From Paracoccus pantotrophus (lineage in GTDB: Bacteria > Pseudomonadota > Alphaproteobacteria > Rhodobacterales > Rhodobacteraceae), in NCBI RefSeq assembly GCF_008824185.1, contig NZ_CP044426.1:1806501-1870500 (forward strand): a DNA stretch of 64,000 nt. The letters are read 5' to 3'. Positions 53,096 through 61,977 of this stretch are shown here, piece by piece. The notes beneath the pieces were generated by a model that searched no databases, was not told the DNA's origin, and worked only from the letters and a program-made list of their open reading frames with translations. Position numbers and translations under genes: made by a program. Every line of letters begins with the position of its first letter. Position 1 is the first letter of the stretch.

Positions 53096-53868
53096 AGGCG
53101 GGCTCCGTTTCTGCGTTCCATCAGCACCTCGACCCCGGCGCCGGCCAGCATGGCCAACGGCGCGGCCACGAACAGCCCCAGCCCCGAGGGCAGGAAGGCA
53201 AAGGCCAGCGAGGCCACAACCGCCACCAGCGCCGCCGCGACATGGGCCGGGCTGCGCAGCATCGGCGCAATCAGCGCCAGGAAGGTGACGGGCATGGCGA
53301 AATCCAGCGCCCAATCCTGCGGGATGGCTTTGCCCAGCCAGACCCCCAGCAGCGTCGCCGCCAGCCAGGGCGGGCAGGTGGCCAGCGCCGCGCCCAGGAA
53401 ATAGCCGATGCGCTGCCCCATGCTCAGCCGCGGGTGCTTTTCGTAATGCTGGATCGCCAGCGCATAGGTCTGGTCGATCAGCACATAGGAGATCCAGGCC
53501 CGGTCGCGCGGCCTGGCCCCGCCCAGCCAGGGCACCAGCGAGGCCGAATACATCGCCATGCGCAAATTGACCGCGATGGCCGAGACGATGACCACCAGCG
53601 CCGGCGCCTGGTCGGTCAGCAGCTGGACGGCGGTGAATTGCGACGCGCCGGCCAGCACCAGCACGGTAAAGCCCAGGATCTGCGGCAGGTCCAGCCCCGC
53701 ATCCGTGGCCACCACGCCGAACAGCATGCCGAAGGGCAGAAGCACCAGGATAAAGGGCAGCGCCTGCAAAAAGCCGTGGCGCAGGCATTGCGCCGGGCTG
53801 CGCATCAGCGCGCGGCTCTGTTCGGGGGACGGGCTGGGCTGGGCCGCAAGGCCGGCTTGCGCGGACAT
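53092..53868 (-). CDS. azlC: AzlC-family branched-chain amino acid permease
   Basis: A 258-residue membrane protein with repeated hydrophobic spans. The AzlC hallmarks are present: LPFGMLFGVVATDAGL, the FTVLVLAGASQFTAVQLL motif, and AIAVNLRMAMYSASLVPWL. AzlCD exports branched-chain amino acids in Bacillus and E. coli (YgaZH). The start ATG 53868 is the first good one after a long open extension in the shadow of the opposite strand. It is translationally coupled to azlD. Confidence 0.93.
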   Translation of the reverse strand: MSAQAGLAAQPSPSPEQSRALMRSPAQCLRHGFLQALPFILVLLPFGMLFGVVATDAGLDLPQILGFTVLVLAGASQFTAVQLLTDQAPALVVIVSAIAVNLRMAMYSASLVPWLGGARPRDRAWISYVLIDQTYALAIQHYEKHPRLSMGQRIGYFLGAALATCPPWLAATLLGVWLGKAIPQDWALDFAMPVTFLALIAPMLRSPAHVAAALVAVVASLAFAFLPSGLGLFVAAPLAMLAGAGVEVLMERRNGARL

Positions 53869-53966
53869 GGTGAAAAAGGCTCGCGATGCGGATAAGGCTG
53901 GCGGCACAATGGCCAAAACCGCCGCCCGACACAAGAACCGCCATACAAGGACATACAGGGACCGCC

Positions 53967-54554
53967 ATGACCGGACCGCAGACCCCGCCCCGCATCCTGC
54001 GTGGCATCCCGCCCGAGCTGCGTGATGCCGCGGCGGCGCTTTACTGGCGGCATTTCGGGGCGCAGATCCTGCCCTGGCCGGCAGGTACGGCGCGGGGCGC
54101 GGCGCTGGTCCGCGCCGCCATGCGGCCCGAAGGCGCGCTGCTGGCGCTGTCGCCCTCGGGGCGGCTGCTGGGAATCGCCGGACTGCGCGATGCGGGGGGC
54201 GGCTTCCTCGATCCGGGCCAGGACGGTTTCGTCGCGGTCTGGGGGCCGGTGCGGGGCCGGCTGCGCCACCTGGCGACCGGGCTTTACCGGCCTGGCGCCG
54301 AGACGGCGGACCTGGTGCTGGACGGCATCGCGGTCTGGCCGCAATGGCGCCAGCAGGGCGTTGCGCGGGCGCTGGTCGAGGCCGCCGCCGCCCATGCCCG
54401 CCGGCAGGGCCACCCCGCCCTGCGCGCCGAGGTCCAGGCCGGCAATCGCACGGCGCTGGCGGCATGGCGGGCGATGGGCTTCCGGCCGCAGGATCGCCAA
54501 AGGCTGGGCTGGCCCTGGTCGGCGCCGGCCCATGTGCTGCGGCTGCCGCTCTAG
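53967..54554 (+). CDS. GNAT-family N-acetyltransferase
   Basis: A 195-residue enzyme with a GNAT acetyl-CoA site at about 125-160: LVLDGIAVWPQWRQQGVARALVEAAAAHARRQG, followed by EVQAGNRTALAAWRAMGFRPQ. The R/Q-x-x-G-x-A loop is intact. Substrate unknown. ATG 53967 has CAGGGA seven bases upstream. It is divergent from azlC and convergent with the next gene, overlapping by 4 nt. Confidence 0.9.
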   Translation: MTGPQTPPRILRGIPPELRDAAAALYWRHFGAQILPWPAGTARGAALVRAAMRPEGALLALSPSGRLLGIAGLRDAGGGFLDPGQDGFVAVWGPVRGRLRHLATGLYRPGAETADLVLDGIAVWPQWRQQGVARALVEAAAAHARRQGHPALRAEVQAGNRTALAAWRAMGFRPQDRQRLGWPWSAPAHVLRLPL

Positions 54555-55498
54555 CCGCCCGCCCCTTGCGACCCGTCGGCCTCGGCGCCGGCGCGGCCCA
54601 GCATGCCGGTCGCCTGCGCCAGCAGGATGAAGGCCCGGCCCGAGCGGGTCTCGGCCAGCGCGGCCAGCAATTGCGGGTCGCTGTCCTGCACCTTGCGGCT
54701 CATCAGCCGGTCGAAATGGCGCAGGAAATGATGGGCGACGTCGCGGAATACCTCGTCGCCATGCAGCATCGCCCCGGCGCTGGCCAGGGCGGCCTCGTCG
54801 CGAATCACCGCCAGTTCCGCCACGGCCTCGCCGCGCGCACCCTCGGCAAAGCGGCGCCACAGGACCGGATCGGCCTCGGGGACGGCCAGTTCGTCCATAT
54901 AGACGCCCTGCCCGGCCAGCAGCGTGACCACGTCCTGCGCCGCGCGGATCAGCCGGGCCATGCCCGGATCGGCCAGCGCCAGGCGCAGGCAGCGAATCGC
55001 CTCGCGATCCTCGGGGCCATCGGGAAAATTCAGCGCATGGAACAGCTCGGCCGGCGTCAGTTCGGTCGTGGGCGGCGAATCCAGCGCCAGGCTGGCCTGC
55101 CGGGCATCCGCCGCAACGCGGGGCGCGGGGGGAACCGCACCGCGCCGTGCGGCCGGCAGAGGCGCGGAGGCGGCCGGACGCGGCTCTGCCATGGTTTCGG
55201 CTGTCACGCCCTCGCCCTGCATCCGGGCCAGCATGGCGCGCAGTTCCTCGGCCTCCAGCCGCAAGCTCAGCAGGCTGCGCGCCGACCAGACGGCCAGCCA
55301 GACCAGCGCCAAGGGCAGGATCACGCCCACCAGCCAGGTCAGCCAGCCCGCCGCACCCTGCCCCTCGCCCTCCGGGCCGAAAAGCGCAAACAGCCCGACC
55401 AGCACCAGCCAGGCCAGGCTGACCGCGGCGCCAACCGCCAGCACGCGGCTGCGGGCCTGTTCCATGGCCAGCCGGCGCAGCGGATCAAGCGATGCCAT
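54551..55498 (-). CDS. Conserved membrane protein of unknown function
   Basis: A 315-residue protein with two membrane spans near the N-terminus (about 19-41 and 52-75), a variable Pro/Ala-rich linker (about 105-140) and a C-terminal helical cytoplasmic domain (about 145-315, FHALNFPDGPEDREAIRCLRLALADPGMARLIRAAQDVVTLLAGQGVYMDEL). I recognise the general type from alphaproteobacterial genomes but no function is known. It is downstream of greA on the same strand, 32 nt away. Confidence 0.8.
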   Translation of the reverse strand: MASLDPLRRLAMEQARSRVLAVGAAVSLAWLVLVGLFALFGPEGEGQGAAGWLTWLVGVILPLALVWLAVWSARSLLSLRLEAEELRAMLARMQGEGVTAETMAEPRPAASAPLPAARRGAVPPAPRVAADARQASLALDSPPTTELTPAELFHALNFPDGPEDREAIRCLRLALADPGMARLIRAAQDVVTLLAGQGVYMDELAVPEADPVLWRRFAEGARGEAVAELAVIRDEAALASAGAMLHGDEVFRDVAHHFLRHFDRLMSRKVQDSDPQLLAALAETRSGRAFILLAQATGMLGRAGAEADGSQGAGG

Positions 55499-55530
55499 GC
55501 GCGCAGCCCCCTTGTTCAGGCCCCCATCCG

Positions 55531-56001
55531 TCAGACATAGCGGATCGAGATGATCTCATAGGATTTCCCGCCGCCGGGCGTCACCACCTCGACGCTGTCG
55601 CCCTCGTCCTTGCCGATCAGGGCGCGGGCCAGGGGCGAGCGGATGTTCAGAAGCCCGCGCTCCAGATCGGCCTCGGCCTCGCCGACGATCTGATAGGTGC
55701 GCTCCTCCTCGCTGTCCTCGTCGAGCAGGGTGACGGTGGCGCCGAACTTGATCGAGCCGTTCAGCCGGCTCGGGTCGATGACCTCGGCCCGCGACAGGAT
55801 CATCTCCAGTTCCTTGATGCGGCCCTCGACGAAGCTCTGCTTTTCGCGCGCGGCATGGTATTCGGCATTTTCCGACAGGTCGCCATGCTCGCGCGCCTCG
55901 GCGATGGCGCGGATCACCGCCGGACGCTGGACCGAGCGCAATTCGCGCAATTCCTCGTCCAGCTGGTCGTAGCCCGCGCGGGTCATCGGTATCTTTTCCA
56001 T
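55531..56001 (-). CDS. greA: Transcription elongation factor GreA
   Basis: GreA rescues backtracked RNA polymerase by stimulating transcript cleavage. The 156-residue product has the N-terminal coiled coil (LDEELRELRSVQRPAVIRAIAEAREHGDLSENAEYHAAREKQ), with the acidic tip DLSENAEY intact, and the C-terminal FKBP-like domain (SIKFGATVTLLDEDSEEERTYQIVGEAEAD through SPLARALIGKDEGDSVEV). ATG 56001 is preferred over an in-frame extension to 56049. The 279-nt space to the divergent ETF-quinone oxidoreductase gene has a perfect hairpin. Confidence 0.97.
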   Translation of the reverse strand: MEKIPMTRAGYDQLDEELRELRSVQRPAVIRAIAEAREHGDLSENAEYHAAREKQSFVEGRIKELEMILSRAEVIDPSRLNGSIKFGATVTLLDEDSEEERTYQIVGEAEADLERGLLNIRSPLARALIGKDEGDSVEVVTPGGGKSYEIISIRYV

Positions 56002-56058
56002 TCCAGTCCTTCCGGTCGCAACCGTGCGACGCCAGTCAACGCGAAACAAGCTGTTGGA

Positions 56059-56085
56059 ACGCCCCCGGCCATCGGCCGGGGGCGT
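56059..56085. repeat. Perfect 12-bp inverted repeat in the greA/ETF-QO divergent region
   Basis: ACGCCCCCGGCC (56059-56070) and GGCCGGGGGCGT (56074-56085) form a perfect stem with a 3-nt loop. It is in the 5' region of both divergent genes, so it is not at the 3' end of any annotated gene. It may be a leader structure of greA or mark the end of a short RNA. No T-run on either strand. Confidence 0.5.
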
Positions 56086-56280
56086 CCGCTGAAAATCCCG
56101 GCGGCATCGTGGCGCGATCCGGCCCCTGTTTCAAGTCCCGCCGGATGTGATCCGCAACAGCCCGCCGAGAAAAGGTCGTAAGTCGCTTATCGTGCGTCGC
56201 GTTGCGATTGCCCGCAAGAATATTACACGCTAGGTCTTGCGCGCAGATTGTCGAGCTAGGGAAACTTGGGGGGCCGAGCC

Positions 56281-57927
56281 ATGTCCGAAATTGAACGCGA
56301 GTCGATGGATTACGACGTGGTGATCGTCGGCGGCGGCCCGAGCGGGCTGTCGGCGGCGATCCGGCTCAAGCAGCTCAACCCCGCGCTTTCCGTGGTGCTG
56401 CTGGAGAAGGGCTCGGAGATCGGCGCGCATATCCTGTCGGGCGCGGTGCTCGACACTTCGGGCCTCGACCGGCTGATCCCGGACTGGAAGGACAAGGGCG
56501 CCCCGGTCGCCACCGAGGTGAAGGAGGACAATTTCTACATCCTCGGCCCGCATGGCCAGGTGCGCGTCCCGAACTGGCCGATGCCGCCGCTGATGTCGAA
56601 CCACGGCAAATACATCGTCTCGATGGGCAATGTCTGCCGCTGGCTGGCCGCTGAGGCCGAGGCGCTGGAGGTCGAGATCTTCCCCGGCATGGCCTGCTCG
56701 CAACTGGTCTATGAGGGCGAGCGCGTGGTCGGCGTCGTCGCCGGCGAGATGGGCCTCAACGCCGACGGCACCCCCGGCCCGGCCTACGAGCCCGGCATGG
56801 AACTGCGCGGCAAATACGTGCTGATCTGCGAAGGCGTGCGCGGCAGCCTCGCCAAGGAACTCATCGCGAAATACGACCTCTCGGCCGGCCACGAGCCGCA
56901 GAAATTCGGCCTCGGGATGAAGGAGATCTGGGAGATCGAGCCCTCCAAGGCCAAGCCCGGCACGGTGACGCATACGATGGGCTGGCCCTTGGGCAAGAAT
57001 GCCGGCGGCGGCAGCTTCATCTATCACCTTGAGGGCAACCAGGTGCTGGTCGGCTTCGTCGTGCACCTGAACTATGCCAACCCGTATCTCTATCCCTACA
57101 TGGAGTTCCAGCGCTTCAAGCATCACCCGCTGGTCGCGGAGCTGCTCGAAGGCGGCAAGCGCGTCGCCTATGGCGCCCGCGCCATCTCCGAGGGCGGCTG
57201 GCAATCGATCCCGAAGCTGACCGTGCCGGGGGCGGCGCTCTTGGGCTGCTCGGCCGGGCTGGTGAACGTGCCGCGCATCAAGGGCAACCATAACGCCATG
57301 CTCTCGGGCATCGCCGCGGCCGAGGCAGCAGCCGCCGCCATCGCCGCCGGCCGCGCGGGCGACGAGCTGACCGATTACGAGGCCGACCTGCGTTCCGGCC
57401 CCATCGCCCGCGACCTGAAGCCGGTCCGCAACGTCAAGCCGCTCTGGTCGAAGCTGGGGCTCTGGGCCAGCCTGGCGCTGGGCGGCTTCGACATGTGGGT
57501 GGCGAACCTGACCGGCTGGAACCCGCTGGGCACCTGGAAGCACGGCAAGACCGATGCCGAGGCCACTGGCAAGGCGGCGGATTTCCAGCCGATCGACTAT
57601 CCGAAGCCGGACGGCAAGCTGAGCTTCGACCGGCTGACCAATGTGGCGTTCTCCTTCACCAACCACGAGGAAAGCCAGCCCTGCCACCTGAAGCTGAAGG
57701 ACGCCTCGATCCCGATTTCGGTGAACCTGCCGCTTTATGCCGAGCCGGCGACGCGCTACTGCCCGGCCGGGGTCTATGAGGTGCTGGAGGGCGAGGGCGG
57801 CCCGCGCTTCCAGATCAACTTCCAGAACTGCGTGCATTGCAAGACCTGCGACATCAAGGATCCCTCCCAGAACATCAACTGGACAACCCCACAGGGCGGA
57901 GACGGGCCGAACTACCCGAATATGTGA
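56281..57927 (+). CDS. Electron transfer flavoprotein-ubiquinone oxidoreductase
   Basis: It passes electrons from ETF to ubiquinone at the inner membrane, ending acyl-CoA dehydrogenase reactions. The 548-residue protein has an N-terminal FAD-binding VVIVGGGPSGLSAAIRLK (about 14-31), a central quinone-binding region (LGMKEIWEI, TMGWPLGKNAGGGSFIYH) and the C-terminal [4Fe-4S] ligands (CPAGVYEV then NCVHCKTCDIKDPSQNINW: four Cys). ATG 56281 follows a GGGGGG-containing site. Together with the acyl-CoA dehydrogenase at 49182-50873 it indicates active fatty acyl or amino acid carbon oxidation. Confidence 0.97.
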   Translation: MSEIERESMDYDVVIVGGGPSGLSAAIRLKQLNPALSVVLLEKGSEIGAHILSGAVLDTSGLDRLIPDWKDKGAPVATEVKEDNFYILGPHGQVRVPNWPMPPLMSNHGKYIVSMGNVCRWLAAEAEALEVEIFPGMACSQLVYEGERVVGVVAGEMGLNADGTPGPAYEPGMELRGKYVLICEGVRGSLAKELIAKYDLSAGHEPQKFGLGMKEIWEIEPSKAKPGTVTHTMGWPLGKNAGGGSFIYHLEGNQVLVGFVVHLNYANPYLYPYMEFQRFKHHPLVAELLEGGKRVAYGARAISEGGWQSIPKLTVPGAALLGCSAGLVNVPRIKGNHNAMLSGIAAAEAAAAAIAAGRAGDELTDYEADLRSGPIARDLKPVRNVKPLWSKLGLWASLALGGFDMWVANLTGWNPLGTWKHGKTDAEATGKAADFQPIDYPKPDGKLSFDRLTNVAFSFTNHEESQPCHLKLKDASIPISVNLPLYAEPATRYCPAGVYEVLEGEGGPRFQINFQNCVHCKTCDIKDPSQNINWTTPQGGDGPNYPNM

Positions 57928-58023
57928 TCGCCCAGGCGCCGGCCCGGCCCGCCGCAGCGTTGCCCATCGGCGCGGCGGCGGCTAGGGTCGCCTGCGCAAA
58001 TCGCCGAGACATGGGCCCAAGCC

Positions 58024-59862
58024 GTGACGACAAGACTGATCCCGCTGGCGCTGATCGCGCTGATCGCCGCGCCGATGCCGCAAGGCGCCGCCATGGCCGC
58101 ACCCGCGCTTGCCCAGGCCGAAAAGCCCGAGCCCCCGAACGGCGAGCGCCCGGCGCATCGCCCCGCGGATGCGGCGCCCGAGATTCGCGGCCTTTCGGGC
58201 CCCTATCTGGCCGCGCGCATGGCCGCGATCCAGAACGACTATCCCGTGGCCGCCCGCTATTACCTCCAGGCGCTGGCCCATGACGACAGCGATCCCTTCC
58301 TGCAGGACAGCGCGCTGGTCGCACTGATCTCGGCCGGCGAGATGGAGCGCGCCACCGCCCTTTCCGGCACCATGTCCGGCCAGGGCCGCGCCACGGAACT
58401 GGCGCGGCTGGTGCAGCGCGCCGAACTCGCGCGCGCCGGGCGCTGGGACGCGCTGATCGAAGCCATCGACACCGCCCCCTCGCCCCAAGGCGATGCCGGC
58501 ACGCCTGGCGGCGGCATGCTGATCGACGGCATGATGCGGGCCTGGGCGCTGCTGGGCGCCGGAAAGGCCGGCGAATCGCTGACCGCCTTCAAGAAAATGG
58601 CCGAATTGCGCGGCGCGGCGCCGATGGTGAACTATCACCTGGCGCTGGCCAAGGCGCGTGTCGGCGATTTCGAGGGCGCCGAGCTGCTGCTCGCCGATCC
58701 CGTCACCGGCGCGCATATCCTGGGCGTCATCGCCCGTGCCCAGGTGCTGTCGCAACTGGAACGCAACCGCGACGCCATCGCCATGATCGAGGCGACGCCC
58801 GGCTTTGCCGAGGAACCCTACCTGGTCGCCCTGCGCGACCGCATGGCGCGGGGCGAGACTCTGCCCTTCGATTCCGCACGCGGGCCGGCCGACGGCATGG
58901 CGCAGCTGTTTCTGACATTCGGCTCGGTCCTGGCCACCAGCGACGAGCCCGATCCGCTGGCGCTGATCCATGCCCGGCTGGCCGAATACCTCGCCCCCGA
59001 CCTGGGCGAGGCGCGGCTTCTGGCGGCGCAGCTCTTGCAGGGCTTCGGCCAGTTCGACCTGGCCGAGCGCGAATTCGAGGCCCTGCGCGAACTGGGCGAC
59101 ATGCGCCCGGTCGCCGAATTGTCGCGCATCGACGCCCTGGCCCGCGCCGAGCGGCTGGAGGATGCCGAAAAGGCCGCGCTGTCGCTGACCGCCGCCCATC
59201 CCGAACTGGCCCAGGGCTGGATCGCGCTGGGCGACATGCTGCGCCAGCAGGACAAGTTCGCCCCCGCCGTCCCGGCCTATGACAAGGCGCTGGAACTGCT
59301 CGACGACAAGAGCCCCGAGGCGCGCTGGTTTCCGCTTTACGCCCGCGGCATCGCGCTGGAGCGCTCGGGCCAGTTCCCCAGGGCCGAGGCGGATTTCCGC
59401 GCCGCGCTGAAGATCCGCCCCGATTCGCCGCAGGTGCTGAACTACCTGGGCTACAGCCTGGTGGACCGCAACGAAAAGCTGGACGAGGCGCTGGAACTGA
59501 TCCAGCGCGCGGTCGAGCTGCGCCCGGACGACGGCTATATCCTCGATTCGCTGGCCTGGGCCTATTTCCGCCTCGGCCGCTACCAGGAGGCGGTGGCGCC
59601 GATGGAGCGCGCGGTGGCGGCGATGGCCAGCGATTCGCTGGTCAACGACCACATGGGCGACATCTACTGGATGGTCGGCCGCGAGCGCGAGGCCGAGATC
59701 CAATGGCACCGCGCCCTGTCGCTGAAGCCGGAAACCGAGGCCGATGCCCAGCGCATCCGCACCAAGCTGGAACGCGGCCTCGATGCGGTGCTGGACGAGG
59801 AAAGGGCCGCCGGCGGCCGCCGCCCCGAGAGCCGCGCCCCGGAACCGGCCAGGGCCGACTGA
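58024..59862 (+). CDS. TPR-repeat periplasmic protein
   Basis: A 612-residue protein with a signal peptide (about 1-30) and many helical tetratricopeptide repeats, clearest at about 405-560 (QGWIALGDMLRQQDKFAPAVPAYDKALELL, ARGIALERSGQFPRAEADFRAALKIRPDSPQVLNYLGYSLVDRNEKLDEALELIQRAVELRPDDGYILDSLAWAYFRLGRYQEAVAPMERAV). Such proteins act as scaffolds; the partners are unknown. GTG 58024 is the start. It is followed after 3 nt by ispE, suggesting an operon. Confidence 0.9.
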   Translation: MTTRLIPLALIALIAAPMPQGAAMAAPALAQAEKPEPPNGERPAHRPADAAPEIRGLSGPYLAARMAAIQNDYPVAARYYLQALAHDDSDPFLQDSALVALISAGEMERATALSGTMSGQGRATELARLVQRAELARAGRWDALIEAIDTAPSPQGDAGTPGGGMLIDGMMRAWALLGAGKAGESLTAFKKMAELRGAAPMVNYHLALAKARVGDFEGAELLLADPVTGAHILGVIARAQVLSQLERNRDAIAMIEATPGFAEEPYLVALRDRMARGETLPFDSARGPADGMAQLFLTFGSVLATSDEPDPLALIHARLAEYLAPDLGEARLLAAQLLQGFGQFDLAEREFEALRELGDMRPVAELSRIDALARAERLEDAEKAALSLTAAHPELAQGWIALGDMLRQQDKFAPAVPAYDKALELLDDKSPEARWFPLYARGIALERSGQFPRAEADFRAALKIRPDSPQVLNYLGYSLVDRNEKLDEALELIQRAVELRPDDGYILDSLAWAYFRLGRYQEAVAPMERAVAAMASDSLVNDHMGDIYWMVGREREAEIQWHRALSLKPETEADAQRIRTKLERGLDAVLDEERAAGGRRPESRAPEPARAD

Positions 59863-59865
59863 GCC

Positions 59866-60687
59866 ATGCCCCTGCCCCGGCACGAGGCCGCGCCCGCCAA
59901 GCTGAACCTGTGCCTGCATGTGACCGGCCGCCGCCCGGACGGCTATCACCTGCTCGATTCGCTGGTGGTGTTCCTGGACCTGGGCGACCGGGTCACGGTG
60001 GCGCCCGGTCCCCTGTCGCTCAGCCTGACCGGCCCCTTCGCGCAGGGTCTCGCGGCCGAGCCGGACAACCTTTGCCTGCGCGCAGCGCGGCTGGCCGGGC
60101 GCGAGGCGCGGATCACCCTGGAAAAGAACCTGCCGCTGGCCTCGGGCATCGGCGGCGGCTCGGCCGATGCGGCGGCAGTGCTGCGCGCGCTCGACGCCCG
60201 CCCCGAGCGGCCGGAGGTGCTGGGCGCCGACCTGCCCGCCTGCCTCGCCAGCCTGCCGGTGCGGATGCAGGGGCTGGGCGAGATCCTGACGCCGCTGCCG
60301 CCCCTGCCGGATCTGCATGTGCTGCTGGTCAATCCCGGCCGCGGCCTGGCCACGCCCGCGGTATTCAAGGCCCTGGCGCAGCGCGAGAACCCGCCCCTGC
60401 CCGAGCCGCTGCCGGATTTTCCCGACGCCGGCACCCTGATCGCCTTCCTGCACGGCTGCCGCAACGACCTCGAGACGCCGGCCATCGCCCTGATGCCCGA
60501 GATCGCCCATTGCCTCGCCGCGATCCGTGCCGAGGGCGCGGCACTTGCCCGCATGTCGGGCTCGGGCGCGACCTGCTTCGGACTTTTCGCCAGCGCCGCC
60601 GCGGCCCAGGCCGCCCGCGCCCGCATCGCCGGCGCCAATCCCGGCTGGTGGGTGGCGGCATCTGGACTTGCGCCGGCAAAACTCTAA
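59866..60687 (+). CDS. ispE: 4-diphosphocytidyl-2-C-methyl-D-erythritol kinase
   Basis: IspE phosphorylates CDP-methylerythritol in the non-mevalonate isoprenoid pathway. The 273-residue protein has the substrate region PAKLNLCLHVTGRRPDGYHLLDSLV, the GHMP-kinase ATP motif LPLASGIGGGSADAAAVLRAL, and a late ARMSGSGATCFGLF. ATG 59866 sits 3 nt after the TPR gene. Length is normal. Confidence 0.96.
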   Translation: MPLPRHEAAPAKLNLCLHVTGRRPDGYHLLDSLVVFLDLGDRVTVAPGPLSLSLTGPFAQGLAAEPDNLCLRAARLAGREARITLEKNLPLASGIGGGSADAAAVLRALDARPERPEVLGADLPACLASLPVRMQGLGEILTPLPPLPDLHVLLVNPGRGLATPAVFKALAQRENPPLPEPLPDFPDAGTLIAFLHGCRNDLETPAIALMPEIAHCLAAIRAEGAALARMSGSGATCFGLFASAAAAQAARARIAGANPGWWVAASGLAPAKL

Positions 60688-60716
60688 CCTGCCTCAAAAT
60701 CCACAAGGGGAAAACC

Positions 60717-61451
60717 ATGCTGCGCCTCGGCGTCAACATCGACCACGTCGCCACCATCCGCAACGCCCGCGGCACGCCCTGGCCCGACCCGGTACGCGCG
60801 GCAAAACTGGCCGAGGAGGCCGGCGCCGACGGCATCACCGCCCATCTGCGCGAGGATCGCCGCCATATCTCGGACGCGGATATCGACCGGCTGATGGCGG
60901 CGCTGAAATCGCCGCTGAACCTGGAAATGGCCGCGACGGCGGAAATGCAGGCCATCGCGCTGCGCCACCGCCCGCATGCCGTCTGCATCGTCCCCGAAAA
61001 GCGCGAGGAGCGCACGACCGAGGGCGGGCTCGACGTGGCCGGCAACGAGGCTTTCCTCGCCGATTTCATCGCGCCCCTGCGCGAGGCGGGCTGCCGGATC
61101 TCGCTCTTCATCGGCCACGAACAGAAACAGATCGAGGCCGCCGCCCGCATCGGCGCCGCGGTGGTGGAACTGCATACCGGCGCCTATTGCGACCTCGACA
61201 CCGAAAGACGGCTGTCCGAACGCGACCTGGAACTGGAAGCCCTGCGCAAGGCGGCGGCCCAGGCGCATCTGCTGGGGCTCGAAGTCCATGCCGGCCATGG
61301 CCTGACCTTCGACACCGTCGGCCCCATCGCCGCCATCCCGGAACTGCGCGAGTTGAACATCGGCCATTTCCTGATCGCCGAATCGGTCTTTCTCGGCCTT
61401 GGCCCGGCGATCCGCGAGATGCGCCGGCGCATGGACGCGGCCCGCGGCTGA
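60717..61451 (+). CDS. pdxJ: Pyridoxine 5'-phosphate synthase
   Basis: PdxJ condenses 1-deoxyxylulose 5-phosphate with 3-amino-2-oxopropyl phosphate to give pyridoxine 5'-phosphate. The 244-residue TIM barrel shows LGVNIDHVATIRNARGTPWPDPV, GADGITAHLREDRRHI, CIVPEKREERTTEGGLDV and the later LEVHAGHGLTFDTVGPIAAIPELRELNIGHFLIAESVFLGL. Length is normal. AAGGGG lies about six bases upstream of the ATG. acpS follows after 48 nt, as in many alphaproteobacteria. Confidence 0.98.
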   Translation: MLRLGVNIDHVATIRNARGTPWPDPVRAAKLAEEAGADGITAHLREDRRHISDADIDRLMAALKSPLNLEMAATAEMQAIALRHRPHAVCIVPEKREERTTEGGLDVAGNEAFLADFIAPLREAGCRISLFIGHEQKQIEAAARIGAAVVELHTGAYCDLDTERRLSERDLELEALRKAAAQAHLLGLEVHAGHGLTFDTVGPIAAIPELRELNIGHFLIAESVFLGLGPAIREMRRRMDAARG

Positions 61452-61499
61452 TTTCACCGTTTTCCAAATACCCATGTCACTACAGGACCAACCAGGCGC

Positions 61500-61919
61500 A
61501 TGATTCTCGGCATAGGCTCGGACCTTTGCAACATCGACCGCATCGCCGGGGTGCTGGAGCGCCACGGCGACCGCTTCCGCCGGCGGGTCTTTACCGAACG
61601 CGAACTGGCGCTCGCCGCGCGGCGCCGGCAGGAGGCGGCGACGCTGGCCAAGCGTTGGGCGGCCAAGGAGGCCTGCTCCAAGGCGCTGGGGACCGGGCTC
61701 GCCATGGGCATCAGCTGGAAGGACATGGCGGTCAGGAACCTGGCGACCGGCCAGCCGGCCATGGAACTGACCGGCTGGGCGGCCGAAAGGCTGGCGGCGA
61801 TGACGCCGCCCGGCCACCGCGCGCAGGTGCATGTGACGCTGACCGACGATCATCCCTGGGCCCAGGCCTTCGTGGTGATCGAGGCGCTTCCAGATGGCGG
61901 CGGAGCCGGCACGGCTTGA
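61500..61919 (+). CDS. acpS: Holo-[acyl-carrier-protein] synthase
   Basis: AcpS moves 4'-phosphopantetheine from CoA to acyl carrier protein. The 139-residue product has GIGSDLCNIDRIAGVLERHGDRFRRRVFTERE (metal-binding Asp8) and AKRWAAKEACSKALGTGLAMGISWKDM (catalytic Glu in WAAKEA). It is slightly longer than the E. coli enzyme at its C-terminus. It is followed by lepB after 58 nt. Confidence 0.97.
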   Translation: MILGIGSDLCNIDRIAGVLERHGDRFRRRVFTERELALAARRRQEAATLAKRWAAKEACSKALGTGLAMGISWKDMAVRNLATGQPAMELTGWAAERLAAMTPPGHRAQVHVTLTDDHPWAQAFVVIEALPDGGGAGTA

Positions 61920-61977
61920 CTTTGCCGCCCGCCGCGTCCCATGAACGCGCGACTTGCCGATGAAGGGAATGGCATCA

